Source of the DNA: an uncultured Ectothiorhodospiraceae bacterium
GTDB taxonomy: Bacteria > Pseudomonadota > Gammaproteobacteria > UBA9214
DNA length: 38,509 bases
Reading direction: 5' to 3'
NCBI GenBank assembly: GCA_947258845.1
Contig: CAMYJZ010000054.1
Location: 1-38,509, forward strand
Part shown: positions 7,778 to 16,880 of the stretch, one piece after another
Numbering within the stretch: position 1 is the stretch's first letter
Layout of the letters: each line of letters begins with the position of its first letter
Translations under genes and position numbers: made by a program
Notes under the pieces: generated by a model
What the model was told of the DNA's origin: nothing
Databases searched by the model: none
The model's input: only the letters and a program-made list of their open reading frames with translations

Positions 7778-8272
7778 TCAGTATTCCGGTTCCGGCGTGG
7801 TATCGCCGACCAAAGTGTGGCCGCTGATCTGAGTGATGACCGGCCTCCCGTTCTCCATTGCGTACAGGGCATGTTCGCGGAATTTACTCACCATGCTTGT
7901 GCCGTCACGGGACAGGGTCTCGGTTATGGTTGAGTAAGAGTGCCCGCTCAAGCCGTCCGGCATGATGTGAATCACCGTGGCTTCGCGCAGATACTCGTAT
8001 TCCTCGAGCGCGGGCCAGCCCTCGTCAATCAGGTCCAGGTACTCTTTCCGGGTAAGCCGAACCGTCGCCATCAAGTCCTCATAGGGAAACTCGATTACCT
8101 TTTCGAAGCCTTCACTCAGATACTCCCCGATGGTGGCCGTGTCGCGGTTCTTTGCCGCCGCGTCCGTTTCATCGATAACCTGCTTGATGTGTTGCCGGGT
8201 GATGGTGTCAGACGCCTGTGCCTGTAATGACAGCAACACGGCGAGCACTGTTCCGGTCAATAGTCTGGCCAC
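7778..8272 (-). CDS. Secreted NTF2/SnoaL-like protein
   Basis: 164 residues from GTG 8272, which has GAGGA about 9 nt upstream. Residues 1-20 (MARLLTGTVLAVLLSLQAQA, then SD) form a Sec signal peptide, placing the product in the periplasm. The mature part, with an amphipathic first helix (RQHIKQVIDETDAAAKNRDTA) followed by alternating strands (ATVIHIMPDG, GHSYSTITETLS, MVSKFREHALYAMENGRPVI), fits the NTF2-like cone fold, often found in small binding or lyase-like proteins. No catalytic residues can be assigned. It is followed on the same strand by nothing operonic. A TATACT -10 box is about 30 nt upstream. Confidence 0.7.
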   Translation of the reverse strand: MARLLTGTVLAVLLSLQAQASDTITRQHIKQVIDETDAAAKNRDTATIGEYLSEGFEKVIEFPYEDLMATVRLTRKEYLDLIDEGWPALEEYEYLREATVIHIMPDGLSGHSYSTITETLSRDGTSMVSKFREHALYAMENGRPVITQISGHTLVGDTTPEPEY

Positions 8273-8302
8273 GTTATATTGTCCTCATTGGGTTCCGGGA
8301 AC

Positions 8303-8308
8303 AGTATA
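8303..8308 (-). promoter_or_regulatory. Candidate -10 box TATACT for the NTF2-like gene
   Basis: The minus-strand TATACT is about 30 nt before GTG 8272, inside the 12-mer ACAGTATACGTA shared with 3828-3839. It lies in the short gap after the peroxiredoxin gene, so the two minus-strand genes need not share a transcript. Confidence 0.35.
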
Positions 8309-8319
8309 CGTAATTTTAT

Positions 8320-8895
8320 TCAGTTTGCTGTCGCAGGGACCACGAGCGTTTTCAGATCGGCGATCACCTGCTGGCTGTGGGTTTTGGCGTCGACTTTTCG
8401 GTAGATCCTTGCCACGTTCCCGTCCGGGCCGATGATGAAGGTATGCCGCCGGGCGAATTTCATGGGCCCGATGCGTGTCAGGCTGCCGTAGCTGCGGGCT
8501 GTTGCACCGTTCCTGTCGGACAGCAGCGGAAAGGGCAGGTGGTATTTCTCCGCGAATTCCCTGTGGCTCGCGACGTCATCGGTACTGACACCGAGCAGCC
8601 CGACGTTCATGCGCCGCAGCTGGAGGACATCGTCACGAAAGGCGCAGGCCTCGGTAGTGCAGCCAGGCGTGTCGTCCTTTGGGTAAAAGTAGAGCACCAG
8701 CCAGCGATCGCGGTAGTCGGCAAGACGGTGGGTCTTGCCATGCTGGTCCAGCAGCTGGAAGTCGGGCGCCGGTCTGTCGACTGCGACCGGCTCAGTTGCC
8801 GCGCCCGTCGAAAACAGCATAAGCAGGGGCATCAAGACTGTCCTGATCCGGTTCCCGGCGTTTATGTGTACTCTCTGTAACTGTTCAATAAGCAT
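8320..8895 (-). CDS. bcp: Bcp/PrxQ-type thiol peroxidase, probably exported
   Basis: 191 residues from ATG 8895. The peroxiredoxin core APDFQLLDQHGKTHRL is followed by YPKDDTPGCTTEACAFRDD, which carries the peroxidatic Cys79 and the PrxQ-type resolving Cys84 five residues on. The Arg/Pro-containing loop and the FIIGPDG strand are present. The family reduces H2O2 and organic peroxides with thioredoxin-like partners. E. coli Bcp is cytoplasmic; here a hydrophobic stretch (TVLMPLLMLFSTGAAT) precedes the core and suggests export. ATG 8832, with AGGA 8 nt upstream, is the best alternative start and would shorten the leader. The gene is convergent-free, with the 2-hydroxyacid dehydrogenase divergent from it. 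Confidence 0.85.
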   Translation of the reverse strand: MLIEQLQRVHINAGNRIRTVLMPLLMLFSTGAATEPVAVDRPAPDFQLLDQHGKTHRLADYRDRWLVLYFYPKDDTPGCTTEACAFRDDVLQLRRMNVGLLGVSTDDVASHREFAEKYHLPFPLLSDRNGATARSYGSLTRIGPMKFARRHTFIIGPDGNVARIYRKVDAKTHSQQVIADLKTLVVPATAN

Positions 8896-9083
8896 AGGAT
8901 GAGGTGGCAGACAATATTTAACGCTAATAGTAGTCGAAATTGTCCGCGAGACCATTTCCCATGTCCCGGGTCATTGCCGACCCTTACAGTCGCTGGGGTA
9001 ATGCTGATCCGGAAAAGCGGCCAGTTTCCGCTACTATTGGAAGAAACCGGACTGTCCCTGTTCCTGATAATGGAGTGACTGCG

Positions 9084-10211
9084 ATGCGGCGTTTCCTGTG
9101 TGTGCTTGGTGGTGTAATGATGTTCAGTGCCGTGGTATCGGCGGCAGGGCCTGATGCGGCGACGGCGCAGCTGATCAAGGGCCTGGGGCTCAAGCCGGAC
9201 GCACAGCCCGTCCGCGAGGCGCCGTACTGGCAGAAGCCCCGGCGCATCGTGGTGTTGATGGAGGCGCGGCAGCTGGAATCCCGGCCCGACGCGGTGGAGT
9301 GGCTGAAGCCGGTGGCGGGGGATGCCGAGCTCGTCGTGGCCTCGTCCCGCGCGGAAATGGTAAAGCTGCTCGACGGCGCGGACGTGCTGCTCGGCTACTG
9401 CACGCACGAGACCCTGAAAAACGGCAAGAACCTGCGCTATATCCTCAATTATTCAGCCGGGGTCGATCGCTGTATGAGTTCACCCCTGATCCGGGAACGT
9501 GACCTGCTGGTGACCAACATGCAGCGCATCTACGGTCCCGGCATCGCCGAACACGCCATCGGCATGATGTACATGCTGACGCGCAAGCTGCATGTCTACC
9601 ACGACCGGCAGCGTGAGCAGCAATGGGACCGCAGGGCGGTGGCCCGCAGCGAGATGTGGGAGGTGCAGGGGCGGACCCTGCTGGTGGTCGGACTCGGCGG
9701 CATCGGCACGGAGATCGCGCGGCGGGCGGCCGCCCTTGGCATGCGCGTGATCGCCACGCGCAATTCCTCGCGCGAGGGACCGGATTTCGTGGACTACGTC
9801 GGCCTGGCGCATGAACTGGACACGCTTGCCACACAGGCCGATGTGGTGGTCAATGCCACGCCGCTGACAACCGCGACCACGGGCCTGTTCGATCGCAAGT
9901 TCTTCGCGAAGATGCGGCCCGGTGCCTATTTCATCAATGTCGGTCGCGGTAGAAGCGTGGTGACCGGCGATCTTGTCGAGGCCCTGAACTCCGGTCAGCT
10001 CGGTGGCGCTGCCCTCGATGTGCAGGATCCGGAGCCGCTGCCAACCGGGCATCCCCTGTGGAGCGCCCGCAACGTTATTATCACGCCCCACATCAGTGCC
10101 GGCTCGGATGCCCAGATGGAGCGCTTCTGGCTACTGGTGCGCGAGAACCTGCGCCGCTACACCAGCGGCGAGCACATGCTCAACGTGGTGGACATCAGGC
10201 GCGGGTATTAG
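9084..10211 (+). CDS. D-2-hydroxyacid dehydrogenase family protein with a signal peptide
   Basis: 375 residues from ATG 9084, which has GGAG 9 nt upstream. Residues 1-21 (MRRFLCVLGGVMMFSAVVSA) look like a Sec signal peptide. The NAD(P)-binding Rossmann domain carries VGLGGIG (202-208). The strand after it ends in ATRNSSR rather than an acidic residue, which favours NADPH. Catalytic residues of the family are present: R288 (NVGRG), E317 (DPEPLP) and H336 (TPHIS). These enzymes reduce 2-oxoacids to D-2-hydroxyacids in the cytoplasm. A periplasmic location would deprive it of nicotinamide cofactor unless it folds first and goes by another route, so either the leader is a membrane anchor or the function has changed. 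It is convergent with the YgaP-like gene. Confidence 0.85.
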   Translation: MRRFLCVLGGVMMFSAVVSAAGPDAATAQLIKGLGLKPDAQPVREAPYWQKPRRIVVLMEARQLESRPDAVEWLKPVAGDAELVVASSRAEMVKLLDGADVLLGYCTHETLKNGKNLRYILNYSAGVDRCMSSPLIRERDLLVTNMQRIYGPGIAEHAIGMMYMLTRKLHVYHDRQREQQWDRRAVARSEMWEVQGRTLLVVGLGGIGTEIARRAAALGMRVIATRNSSREGPDFVDYVGLAHELDTLATQADVVVNATPLTTATTGLFDRKFFAKMRPGAYFINVGRGRSVVTGDLVEALNSGQLGGAALDVQDPEPLPTGHPLWSARNVIITPHISAGSDAQMERFWLLVRENLRRYTSGEHMLNVVDIRRGY

Positions 10212-10228
10212 CGAGTCCCTTGTTACGC

Positions 10229-10417
10229 TTACTTTGCCCGCAGCTTGCCGAGTGTGAAATACACCGGGCAGAAGCCGCTGAAGGCGCTTTGCAGCATCAG
10301 TGCGCCGATGATGGCCGGCAGCAGCAGCCACAGGCTGTTGCTCAGGTAGCCGAGTACGGTGCCGAGCAGGACCAGTGCCCCGGCAATGCCGTCGTGCAAT
10401 CGTGTGTTCTCGCCCAT
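10229..10417 (-). CDS. DUF2892 (YgaP transmembrane-like) inner membrane protein
   Basis: 62 residues from ATG 10417, preceded by AGGAGG with 5 nt spacing. Two membrane helices (about 12-28 and 31-48) end in the family signature SGFCPVYFTLGK. In YgaP-type rhodaneses this two-helix unit is the C-terminal membrane anchor; here it stands alone, as in many gammaproteobacteria. Stand-alone copies have no assigned activity, though association with a rhodanese or sulfur metabolism is often inferred. A rhodanese lipoprotein is present far away at 35110. It is convergent with the dehydrogenase gene with a 17-nt gap. Confidence 0.8.
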   Translation of the reverse strand: MGENTRLHDGIAGALVLLGTVLGYLSNSLWLLLPAIIGALMLQSAFSGFCPVYFTLGKLRAK

Positions 10418-10586
10418 GGTGTCCTCCTGTTCGGTGCCGGTACGGCCATCGATGTGACGGGTATCCCGGCAGTGCAGTGACTTGAGTATAGCCGGGCATC
10501 GCGGCCGGTGAATCAGTTACAGCCGAAAGACACGGGCTCGTCGGGAGGCGACGATGTAAAAGGAGGCGGGACAGATAACGTACCAG

Positions 10587-10592
10587 TATACT
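10587..10592 (+). promoter_or_regulatory. Candidate -10 box TATACT for the spermidine-synthase-like gene
   Basis: TATACT in the context CAGTATACTGTC places a start site near 10599, leaving a leader of about 25 nt with a G-rich ribosome-binding site (10609-10615). This supports translation beginning near 10618-10632 rather than at the first in-frame ATG. Confidence 0.35.
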
Positions 10593-10623
10593 GTCACCGG
10601 AATCGTGAAGGGGGGATCTGCGC

Positions 10624-12159
10624 CTGGATATTTCACTGGCAAGTGTATCGGACCGCGGGCGCATCGCCGGTTACGCGGTCGCCATCTTCCTGAGTTCGGC
10701 CAGCCTCATGGTGCTGGAGATTGCCGCGGCGCGGCTGCTGGCGCCCTACATCGGCGTGTCGCTGTACTCCTGGACGGCGATCATCGGCGTGGTGCTGGGC
10801 GGTTTGTCGCTGGGGAACTGGATTGGCGGTGTGTGGGCGGATCGTGGCGGCAGCGGGCGCTCGGCCGGTCTTGCGCTCGGGTTCGGGGCGCTGTCCTGTC
10901 TCGGCGTCCTGCTGCTATTGACCCTGGTGGCGCAGCCCCTGCAACGCAGTGAACTGGGTCTGATGACGCTGAGCTTCCTGTTTGTGGCGGCGCTGTTTTT
11001 CCTGCCCGCCATGCTGCTGGGTGTCGTGACGCCGCTGCTCACCACGCTGGCGCTGCGGCTGGATCCGCGCACCGGTCACATCGTCGGCATGATGCACGCG
11101 CTGGCGGCACTGGGCAGTATCCTCGGCACGTTTGCGACCGGTTACCTGTTCATCCAGTACTTCGGCACCTACGCCGTGATTATCGGCACCGGTGTGGTGC
11201 TGGGCTTGCTGGCGCTGGCATTCCTGCTGCATGCCCGCTGGTCACTGCTGGGCCTGGCACTGCTCGCTGCCGCCATCGCGGGCTGGACCCAGGTGCGTGG
11301 CGGCTATCTGCAGCCTTGTGACCGCGAGAGCAACTATTTCTGTATCAAGGTTGTCGACATGAGCGGCAAGGTCCCGTTCGGGCGCGCCCGCGGCATGGTG
11401 CTCGATCACCTGTTGCACGGTATCAGCCACGAAACCCGGCCGGAACTGCTGATTTCGCCCTATACCCATCTCATGGACGAGCTGATCGCAGCGCACCTGG
11501 GCGACAGGGAGTCGCCCGCCTTTTTCTTCGCTGGCGGCGGTTCCTACAGTCAGCCGCGAGCCGTGCAGTCGCTTTACCCCGGTGCACGGATCGTGGTGGC
11601 CGAACTGGACCCGCAGGTGACGGCGGTGGCTCAGAGCAGTCTGTATTTTGAACCCGGTGATGTGCGCATCATTCACTCCGATGCACGGCAGGTATTGCAG
11701 CGTCTGCAGGGGGAGCGTTTCGACGTGATCGTCGGGGACGTGTTCCACGACATTGCCGTCCCGTACCACCTCGTGACTCGGGAGTATGCCGGGCTGGTGC
11801 GGTCGCGGCTTGCTCCGGGCGGGCTCTATACCCTCAACGTAGTCGACGTGTATCCCGATCCCAGGCTGGTCAAGAGTATGCTGAAAACGCTGCACCAGGT
11901 GTTTGCCAGGGTGCGCGTCTGGATCGAGGACCGGACCTTGCCGGATTCGCGCGTGACCTATGTGATCTCCGCGGGCGATACCCACAGCGCGCCGCAACGG
12001 CTGGTCTCGAAGCGCGGGCCGCGGCGCGAGTGGCTCGATGTGACGGCGTCGCTCGCAGGGCAGGGCACCTCGCTGTTGGCACTGCCGCTGCTGACGGATG
12101 ATCACGTGCCCGTGGAGCGGCTGCTTTCGAGGCTGATCTTCACCGAGCTGGGGCGCTAG
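10624..12159 (+). CDS. Membrane protein fused to a spermidine-synthase-like domain
   Basis: About 511 residues. The N-terminal half has about six membrane helices (first helix YAVAIFLSSASLMVLEIAAA, then SWTAIIGVVLGGLSLGNWIGG). The C-terminal half is a spermidine-synthase-like Rossmann domain with SPYTHLMDE, FFFAGGGSYSQPRA, VVAELDPQVTAVA and GDVFHDIAVPYHL. Family members are called fused MFS/spermidine synthases, but polyamine activity is not proven and the acidic catalytic residues differ from true SpeE. The first ATG, at 10708, lies inside membrane helix 1. The frame is open upstream to a TGA at 10606-10608 and holds no ATG, GTG or TTG, so a CTG (10624 or 10618) or ATT (10630) after GGGGGG is the likely start. 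I chose CTG 10624. Confidence 0.75.
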   Translation: MDISLASVSDRGRIAGYAVAIFLSSASLMVLEIAAARLLAPYIGVSLYSWTAIIGVVLGGLSLGNWIGGVWADRGGSGRSAGLALGFGALSCLGVLLLLTLVAQPLQRSELGLMTLSFLFVAALFFLPAMLLGVVTPLLTTLALRLDPRTGHIVGMMHALAALGSILGTFATGYLFIQYFGTYAVIIGTGVVLGLLALAFLLHARWSLLGLALLAAAIAGWTQVRGGYLQPCDRESNYFCIKVVDMSGKVPFGRARGMVLDHLLHGISHETRPELLISPYTHLMDELIAAHLGDRESPAFFFAGGGSYSQPRAVQSLYPGARIVVAELDPQVTAVAQSSLYFEPGDVRIIHSDARQVLQRLQGERFDVIVGDVFHDIAVPYHLVTREYAGLVRSRLAPGGLYTLNVVDVYPDPRLVKSMLKTLHQVFARVRVWIEDRTLPDSRVTYVISAGDTHSAPQRLVSKRGPRREWLDVTASLAGQGTSLLALPLLTDDHVPVERLLSRLIFTELGR

Positions 12160-12338
12160 TTGTTGGTAACTGCACGGGAAGGCATGCAAGCTGTTGATCC
12201 GGGGTGTGCATGGCGCGTCCAGCGGGCGACCCGTCCGGGCCGTTGCCGGGTTAGAATGGTCAGGGTGATTGATAGAATGACGGGGTGGTGTGCACTCCTG
12301 CGCATACCGCTGAATTCCGGAATGTAAAGGTAACTCCG

Positions 12339-12878
12339 ATGGCAAATTCGTTTGGTGATCAGTTTCTCAAGGCGGGCCTGGTAAACAAGACCCAGCTCAA
12401 CAAGGCGAAGAAGTCGAAGATCAGGCAGCAGAAACAGAAGAACAAGCAGAAGATCGAGGAGATTGATGAGGCCGCAGTGGCTGCCCGTCAGGCAGCGGCA
12501 GAAAAAGCGGCGCGCGATCGCGAACTCAATCGACAGCTGAAGGAAGAGGTCGAGCGCAAGGCGATTCATGCGCAGGTGCGTCAGCTGGTCGAAATGAACC
12601 GGCTGCCGCGGGACGAGGGCGAGGTGGGTTATAACTTCCAGGACGGTACAGCGATCAGGAAGATCTTTGTCACGGAAGACGTCCACGACAAGCTCGGGCG
12701 CGGCCTCCTCGCCATCGCCAGGCTGGGTGACCGCTACGAGGTGATTCCGTCAGTCGTGGCCGCGAAAATCATGCAGCGCGACGAATCCTGCATCGTCAGC
12801 AATGCAGAGACCCGGCTGGAGGGCGGGGAAGATGATTCCTACGCGGATTACAAGGTTCCTGATGACCTGATGTGGTAA
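12339..12878 (+). CDS. DUF2058 (YaiL-like) nucleoprotein/ribosome-associated protein
   Basis: 179 residues. The N-terminus [17 protein letters not shown] and a long Lys/Gln-rich helix ([17 protein letters not shown], about 24-40), then an Ala/Arg/Glu-rich helix to about residue 90, are the DUF2058 signature. The C-terminal beta part ([20 protein letters not shown], then [12 protein letters not shown]) is also conserved. E. coli YaiL belongs here; its exact role is not settled, and a nucleic-acid or ribosome link is inferred from the basic helix. ATG 12339 follows AAAGGT by 8 nt. It precedes the broken recQ by about 50 nt on the same strand. The 12160-12338 gap has no gene. Confidence 0.85.
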   Translation: MANSFGDQFLKAGLVNKTQLNKAKKSKIRQQKQKNKQKIEEIDEAAVAARQAAAEKAARDRELNRQLKEEVERKAIHAQVRQLVEMNRLPRDEGEVGYNFQDGTAIRKIFVTEDVHDKLGRGLLAIARLGDRYEVIPSVVAAKIMQRDESCIVSNAETRLEGGEDDSYADYKVPDDLMW

Positions 12879-12930
12879 CCGGAACCCGTTGAGCCCTGGA
12901 GATGCCGGAGAAGCAGGTACAATAGGCGCG

Positions 12931-14698
12931 ATGAATGTCCCACAACCCATGAACGCCGGGGGTATCCATGACACCCTCCAGCGGGTGTTCGGTTATGCCG
13001 GCTTCCGTCCCCACCAGCAGGCCATTATCGAGGAGCTGATCGCCGGTCAGGACGCCTTCGTGCTGATGCCGACAGGCGGCGGCAAGTCCCTGTGTTATCA
13101 GATACCCGCGCTGCATCGGCCGGGCGTGGCCCTGGTGGTGTCGCCGCTGATCTCGCTGATGAAAGACCAGGTGGATGCCCTGCAGGCCAACGGTGTGGCG
13201 GCGGCCTTTTACAATTCCGCCCTCGGTTCGGAGGCGGCGCGCGAGGTGCTGGCGCGGCTGCATGCCCGTGAGCTGGACCTGCTCTACGTCAGCCCGGAGC
13301 GTCTGATGAGCGCCGGTTTTCTGGACCGGCTGGCCGAGATCGACATCGCCCTGTTCGCCATCGACGAGGCCCACTGCGTGTCCCAGTGGGGCCATGATTT
13401 CCGTCCCGAGTATCAGCAGCTGGGGGCGCTGCGTGGTGCTCGGGCTCGGCCAGGGCAACTGTCACGTCACCGGTTTTGACCGCCCCAATATCCGTTACAC
13501 GGTGCTGGAGAAGTACCGGCCCTTCGACCAGCTGCTGCGCTTCCTGGAGGGTCGCGGGGACCAGGCCGGCATCGTCTACGCCCTGAGTCGCAAGCGGGTG
13601 GATGAGGTGGCCGGCAAACTCCAGGCCCAGGGTGTCCGCGCCGCGCCTTATCATGCCGGTCTGCCGGCCGCCCATCGCCGGCAGGTGCAGGAGGATTTCC
13701 TGCGGGACGAACTGCAGGTAGTGGTCGCCACCGTGGCATTCGGCATGGGCATCGACAAGCCCAATGTCCGTTTCGTGGTGCACTACGATCTCCCCAGGCA
13801 TATCGAGGGCTACTACCAGGAGACCGGCAGGGCCGGTCGCGACGGCCTCGATTCCGAGGCCCTGCTGCTGTTCGGTGCCCAGGACGTGGGTATGGCCCGG
13901 CGCCTGATCGAGAACAACGACAACCCCGAACAGAAACGTATCGAGGTGCACAAGCTGAACGCCATGGTGGGGCTGGCCGAGAGCGTGACCTGCCGGCGCC
14001 GGGTACTGCTCAATTATTTCGGTGAGCGGCTGGAACAGGACTGCGGCAACTGCGATGTCTGCCTGAACCCGCCGGAACAGTTCGATGCCACGGAGGACGC
14101 CCGCAAGGCGCTGTCCTGTGTCTACCGGGTCGGCCAGCGTTTCGGGATCGGCTATGTTGTTGATGTGCTGCGGGGAGCCGATAACGAGCGCATTCGATCA
14201 CGGCATCACCATCAGCTTTCCACCTATGGTCTGGGCAGCGACCGCAGCGAGCAGGAATGGACGTCGATTATTCGCCAGCTGATACATCACGGCTACCTGG
14301 TCCAGGACATCGCCGACTATTCGGTGTTGAAGCTGACCGCGGCCGCCCGGCCCTTGCTGCGCGGTGAAGAGACCCTGGCGCTGGCCCGGCCCCGCATTCG
14401 TGCGCAGACGAAGAAGAAACGCCCCCGGGCACATGCCGCACAGGGACCCTACGATGAGCTTCTGTTCGACCAGCTCCGCGATCTGCGCAAACGCCTTGCC
14501 GATGAACAGGGTGTGCCGCCCTATATCGTGTTCGGCGATGCCAGCCTTATCCAGATGGCGCGCGATAAACCGGCGGATGAGGCGGGGCTGCTGAATATCA
14601 CCGGTGTCGGTCAACACAAGCTGGAAAAATACGGTAGCAATTTCCTGGATGCCATTGCGCTATACAGTGTAGAGGCGGGGCGGGAACAGCTGTCCTGA
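12931..14698 (+). pseudogene. recQ: ATP-dependent DNA helicase RecQ, disrupted by an internal deletion
   Basis: Frame 1 from ATG 12931 reads a normal RecQ start: FRPHQQAI, Walker [28 protein letters not shown], and Walker [18 protein letters not shown]. After LGALR (about 13434) the sequence jumps to [21 protein letters not shown] in another frame. It then continues normally through motifs IV-VI ([37 protein letters not shown]), the zinc-binding Cys residues (CRRRVLL...CGNCDVC), the winged helix and an HRDC domain to TGA 14698. Compared with E. coli RecQ about 25 codons are missing, including helicase motif III (the ALTATAD segment). The net change is 2 mod 3, hence the frameshift. A true genomic lesion or an assembly error are both possible. 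Confidence 0.85.
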
Positions 14699-14901
14699 TT
14701 CCGGGGACGGCATACTCGTCTGCCCGGTCCGAATAAATCTGTCCCGTTTGGTCTTCAGATATGCGAGAATGCGCGCCTCGCACGTTTTGTATCCTCCGCT
14801 GTACGCGCATTTCATGTCCGGTTTTACCCGGACCGCAAGGCGTGCGGCCCCGGGGACGGTCCCACGATTTCATTTAACCATCTGATTATGGAACAAATAT
14901 T

Positions 14902-16515
14902 TTGATTACGACCGCCAACATCACCATGCAGTTCGGGCCCAAGCCGCTGTTCGAGAACATCTCGGTCAAATTCGGCAATGGCAATCGCTACGGCCTGATC
15001 GGGGCCAACGGCTGCGGAAAATCCACCCTGATGAAGATCCTGGGCAGTGACCTGGAGCCGACCTCGGGCAATGTCAGCGTCGATGCCAATGAACGCGTCG
15101 GCAAGCTGCGGCAGGACCAGTTCGCCTTCGAAGACCACACGGTAATGGATACGGTCATCATGGGGCATGCCGAACTCTGGCAGGTGAAGCAGGAGCGCGA
15201 CCGCATCTATTCACTGCCGGAGATGAGTGAAGCAGAGGGCATGCAGGTCGCCGACCTGGAGGTGCGTTTTGCCGAGCTGGATGGCTATACCGCGGAGGTG
15301 CGTGCCGGCGAGCTGCTGCTGGGGCTGGACATCCCTGCGGAACAGCATAGCGGTCCGATGAGCGCGGTGGCGCCGGGTTGGAAGCTGCGCGTGCTGCTGG
15401 CGCAGGCGCTGTTCGCCGACCCGGACATCATGCTGCTCGACGAGCCCACCAATAACCTGGACATCAACACCATCCGCTGGCTGGAGGGCGTGCTCAATGC
15501 GCGCAATAGCACCATGGTGATCATCTCCCATGACCGGCACTTCCTGAACAGCGTGTGCACGCACATGGCCGACCTGGATTATGGCGAGTTGCGCGTCTAT
15601 CCCGGCAATTACGACGAATACATGATCGCCTCTACCCAGGCGCGCGATCGCCTGTACGCCGACAACGCCAGGAAGAAGGCCCAGATCGCCGATCTGCAGA
15701 CATTCGTCAGCCGTTTTTCCGCCAACGCCTCCAAGGCCAGGCAGGCGACCTCGCGCGCCCGACAGATCGAGAAAATCAAGCTCGACGAGATCAAGCCCTC
15801 CAGCCGCGTGAATCCTTTCATCCGCTTCGATCAAACCAAGAAGCTCTACCGCCTGGCACTGGAAGTGGAGGGCCTGAGCAATGGCTATGAGGACGCGCCG
15901 CTGTTCAGCAATCTCGATCTGATGGTCGAGGTCGGTGAACGTGTTGCCGTGATCGGCCCCAACGGCATCGGCAAGAGCACGCTGCTACGGACCCTGGTCG
16001 GCGAGATGTCGCCCTTCAAGGGCAGCGTCAAGTGGTCCGAGAATGCCGACATCGGTTATTTTGCCCAGGATCATGCTGCCGACTTTGCCAGTGATATGTC
16101 CCTGTTCGACTGGATGAGCCAGTGGGGGAAGCCCGACGACGACGAGCAGGCGATCCGCGGTGCCCTTGGCCGGATGCTGTTTTCATCCGACGAGATCAGC
16201 AAGTCGGTCAAGGTAGTGTCCGGCGGCGAGCAGGGGCGCATGCTGTTCGGCAAGCTCATGCTGCAGCGGCCGAACATCCTGGTCATGGACGAGCCGACCA
16301 ATCACCTGGACATGGAGTCCATCGAGTCGCTCAATACCGCCCTGGAGAACTATCCGGGTACGCTGTTTTTCGTGAGCCACGACCGCGAGTTTGTATCCAG
16401 TCTGGCGACGCGTATTATCGAACTGACGCCCGACGGCGTTGTCAATTTCACCGGCAGCTATGATGATTACCTGCACGGCCAGGGCGTCGAGGTGGTGGGC
16501 AAGACCGGCACCTGA
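14902..16515 (+). CDS. ybiT: ABC-F family ATPase YbiT
   Basis: 537 residues with very close similarity to E. coli YbiT throughout. Two ATP-binding cassettes are present: Walker [10 protein letters not shown] (34-42) and GPNGIGKST, Walker [12 protein letters not shown] and [11 protein letters not shown], with a linker containing the P-site tRNA-interaction motif region (about 240-310). The first signature is the YbiT-type [15 protein letters not shown]; the second is [18 protein letters not shown] proteins act on translating ribosomes in the cytoplasm and have no membrane domain. The start is TTG 14902, aligning exactly with the first codon of E. coli YbiT. The upstream gap 14699-14901 holds only hairpins. 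Confidence 0.95.
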   Translation: MITTANITMQFGPKPLFENISVKFGNGNRYGLIGANGCGKSTLMKILGSDLEPTSGNVSVDANERVGKLRQDQFAFEDHTVMDTVIMGHAELWQVKQERDRIYSLPEMSEAEGMQVADLEVRFAELDGYTAEVRAGELLLGLDIPAEQHSGPMSAVAPGWKLRVLLAQALFADPDIMLLDEPTNNLDINTIRWLEGVLNARNSTMVIISHDRHFLNSVCTHMADLDYGELRVYPGNYDEYMIASTQARDRLYADNARKKAQIADLQTFVSRFSANASKARQATSRARQIEKIKLDEIKPSSRVNPFIRFDQTKKLYRLALEVEGLSNGYEDAPLFSNLDLMVEVGERVAVIGPNGIGKSTLLRTLVGEMSPFKGSVKWSENADIGYFAQDHAADFASDMSLFDWMSQWGKPDDDEQAIRGALGRMLFSSDEISKSVKVVSGGEQGRMLFGKLMLQRPNILVMDEPTNHLDMESIESLNTALENYPGTLFFVSHDREFVSSLATRIIELTPDGVVNFTGSYDDYLHGQGVEVVGKTGT

Positions 16516-16584
16516 GCGGAATACCGTTTTTCATTCAATCGCGCCTGCACCCGATAATGCGCGATAATATTTTTTGCAAACAAG

Positions 16585-16649
16585 ATCGCGCCTGCGAGGC
16601 GCTCCTACTGGTGTATCTTATTTTTGTAGGAGCGCCTCGCAGGCGCGAT
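16585..16649. repeat. Perfect 24-bp inverted repeat, TCGCGCCTGCGAGGCGCTCC type
   Basis: Arms 16585-16608 and 16626-16649 are perfect reverse complements with a 17-nt loop. A degenerate partner lies at 16537-16562. The element is the Pseudomonas-like REP type GTAGGAGCGCCTCGCAGGCGCG in a BIME-like inverted pair, downstream of ybiT. It may block read-through into the convergent YidB-like gene. Confidence 0.75.
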
Positions 16650-16741
16650 GGATATCAGCGAAAAAATATCACGCCCTGGGGGCGTTCCTGCAGGTGTATC
16701 TTGTTGCTGTACATCGGCCGCTACCGGCGGTCGCTTCGGGC

Positions 16742-16870
16742 TCCTGCCCTCTCGCGACACTTATACTTCCCTGTATGTCGTCCTGCCTCCCGCGACACTT
16801 GTACTTCCCTGTACATCGGTCGCTCCCGGCATCCTGCCTCCCGCGACACTTGTACTTCCCTGTACATCGC
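16742..16870. repeat. Three imperfect tandem repeats
   Basis: The unit TCCTGCC(T)C(C/T)CGCGACACTT(G/A)TACTTCCCTGTACATCG occurs at 16742-16780, 16781-16831 and 16832-16870. The first two are adjacent (39-nt period). The second carries a 12-nt extra tail, giving 51 nt to the third. GTACTTCCCTGTAC within each unit is itself palindromic. A related piece (TGTACATCGGCCGCTACCGG) is at about 16708-16728. The 3' end adjoins the YidB-like gene stop. Confidence 0.75.
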
Positions 16871-16880
16871 GTGAATCGGG

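Noticed and set aside
14699-14901. REP or promoter element before ybiT
   Set aside because: There are GGGGACGG strings and a short TCCGG/CCGGA hairpin, but no symmetrical arms long enough to call, and no clear promoter.
16742-16870. Possible CRISPR array
   Set aside because: Only three units with almost no spacer between the first two, repeats imperfect, and no cas genes nearby.
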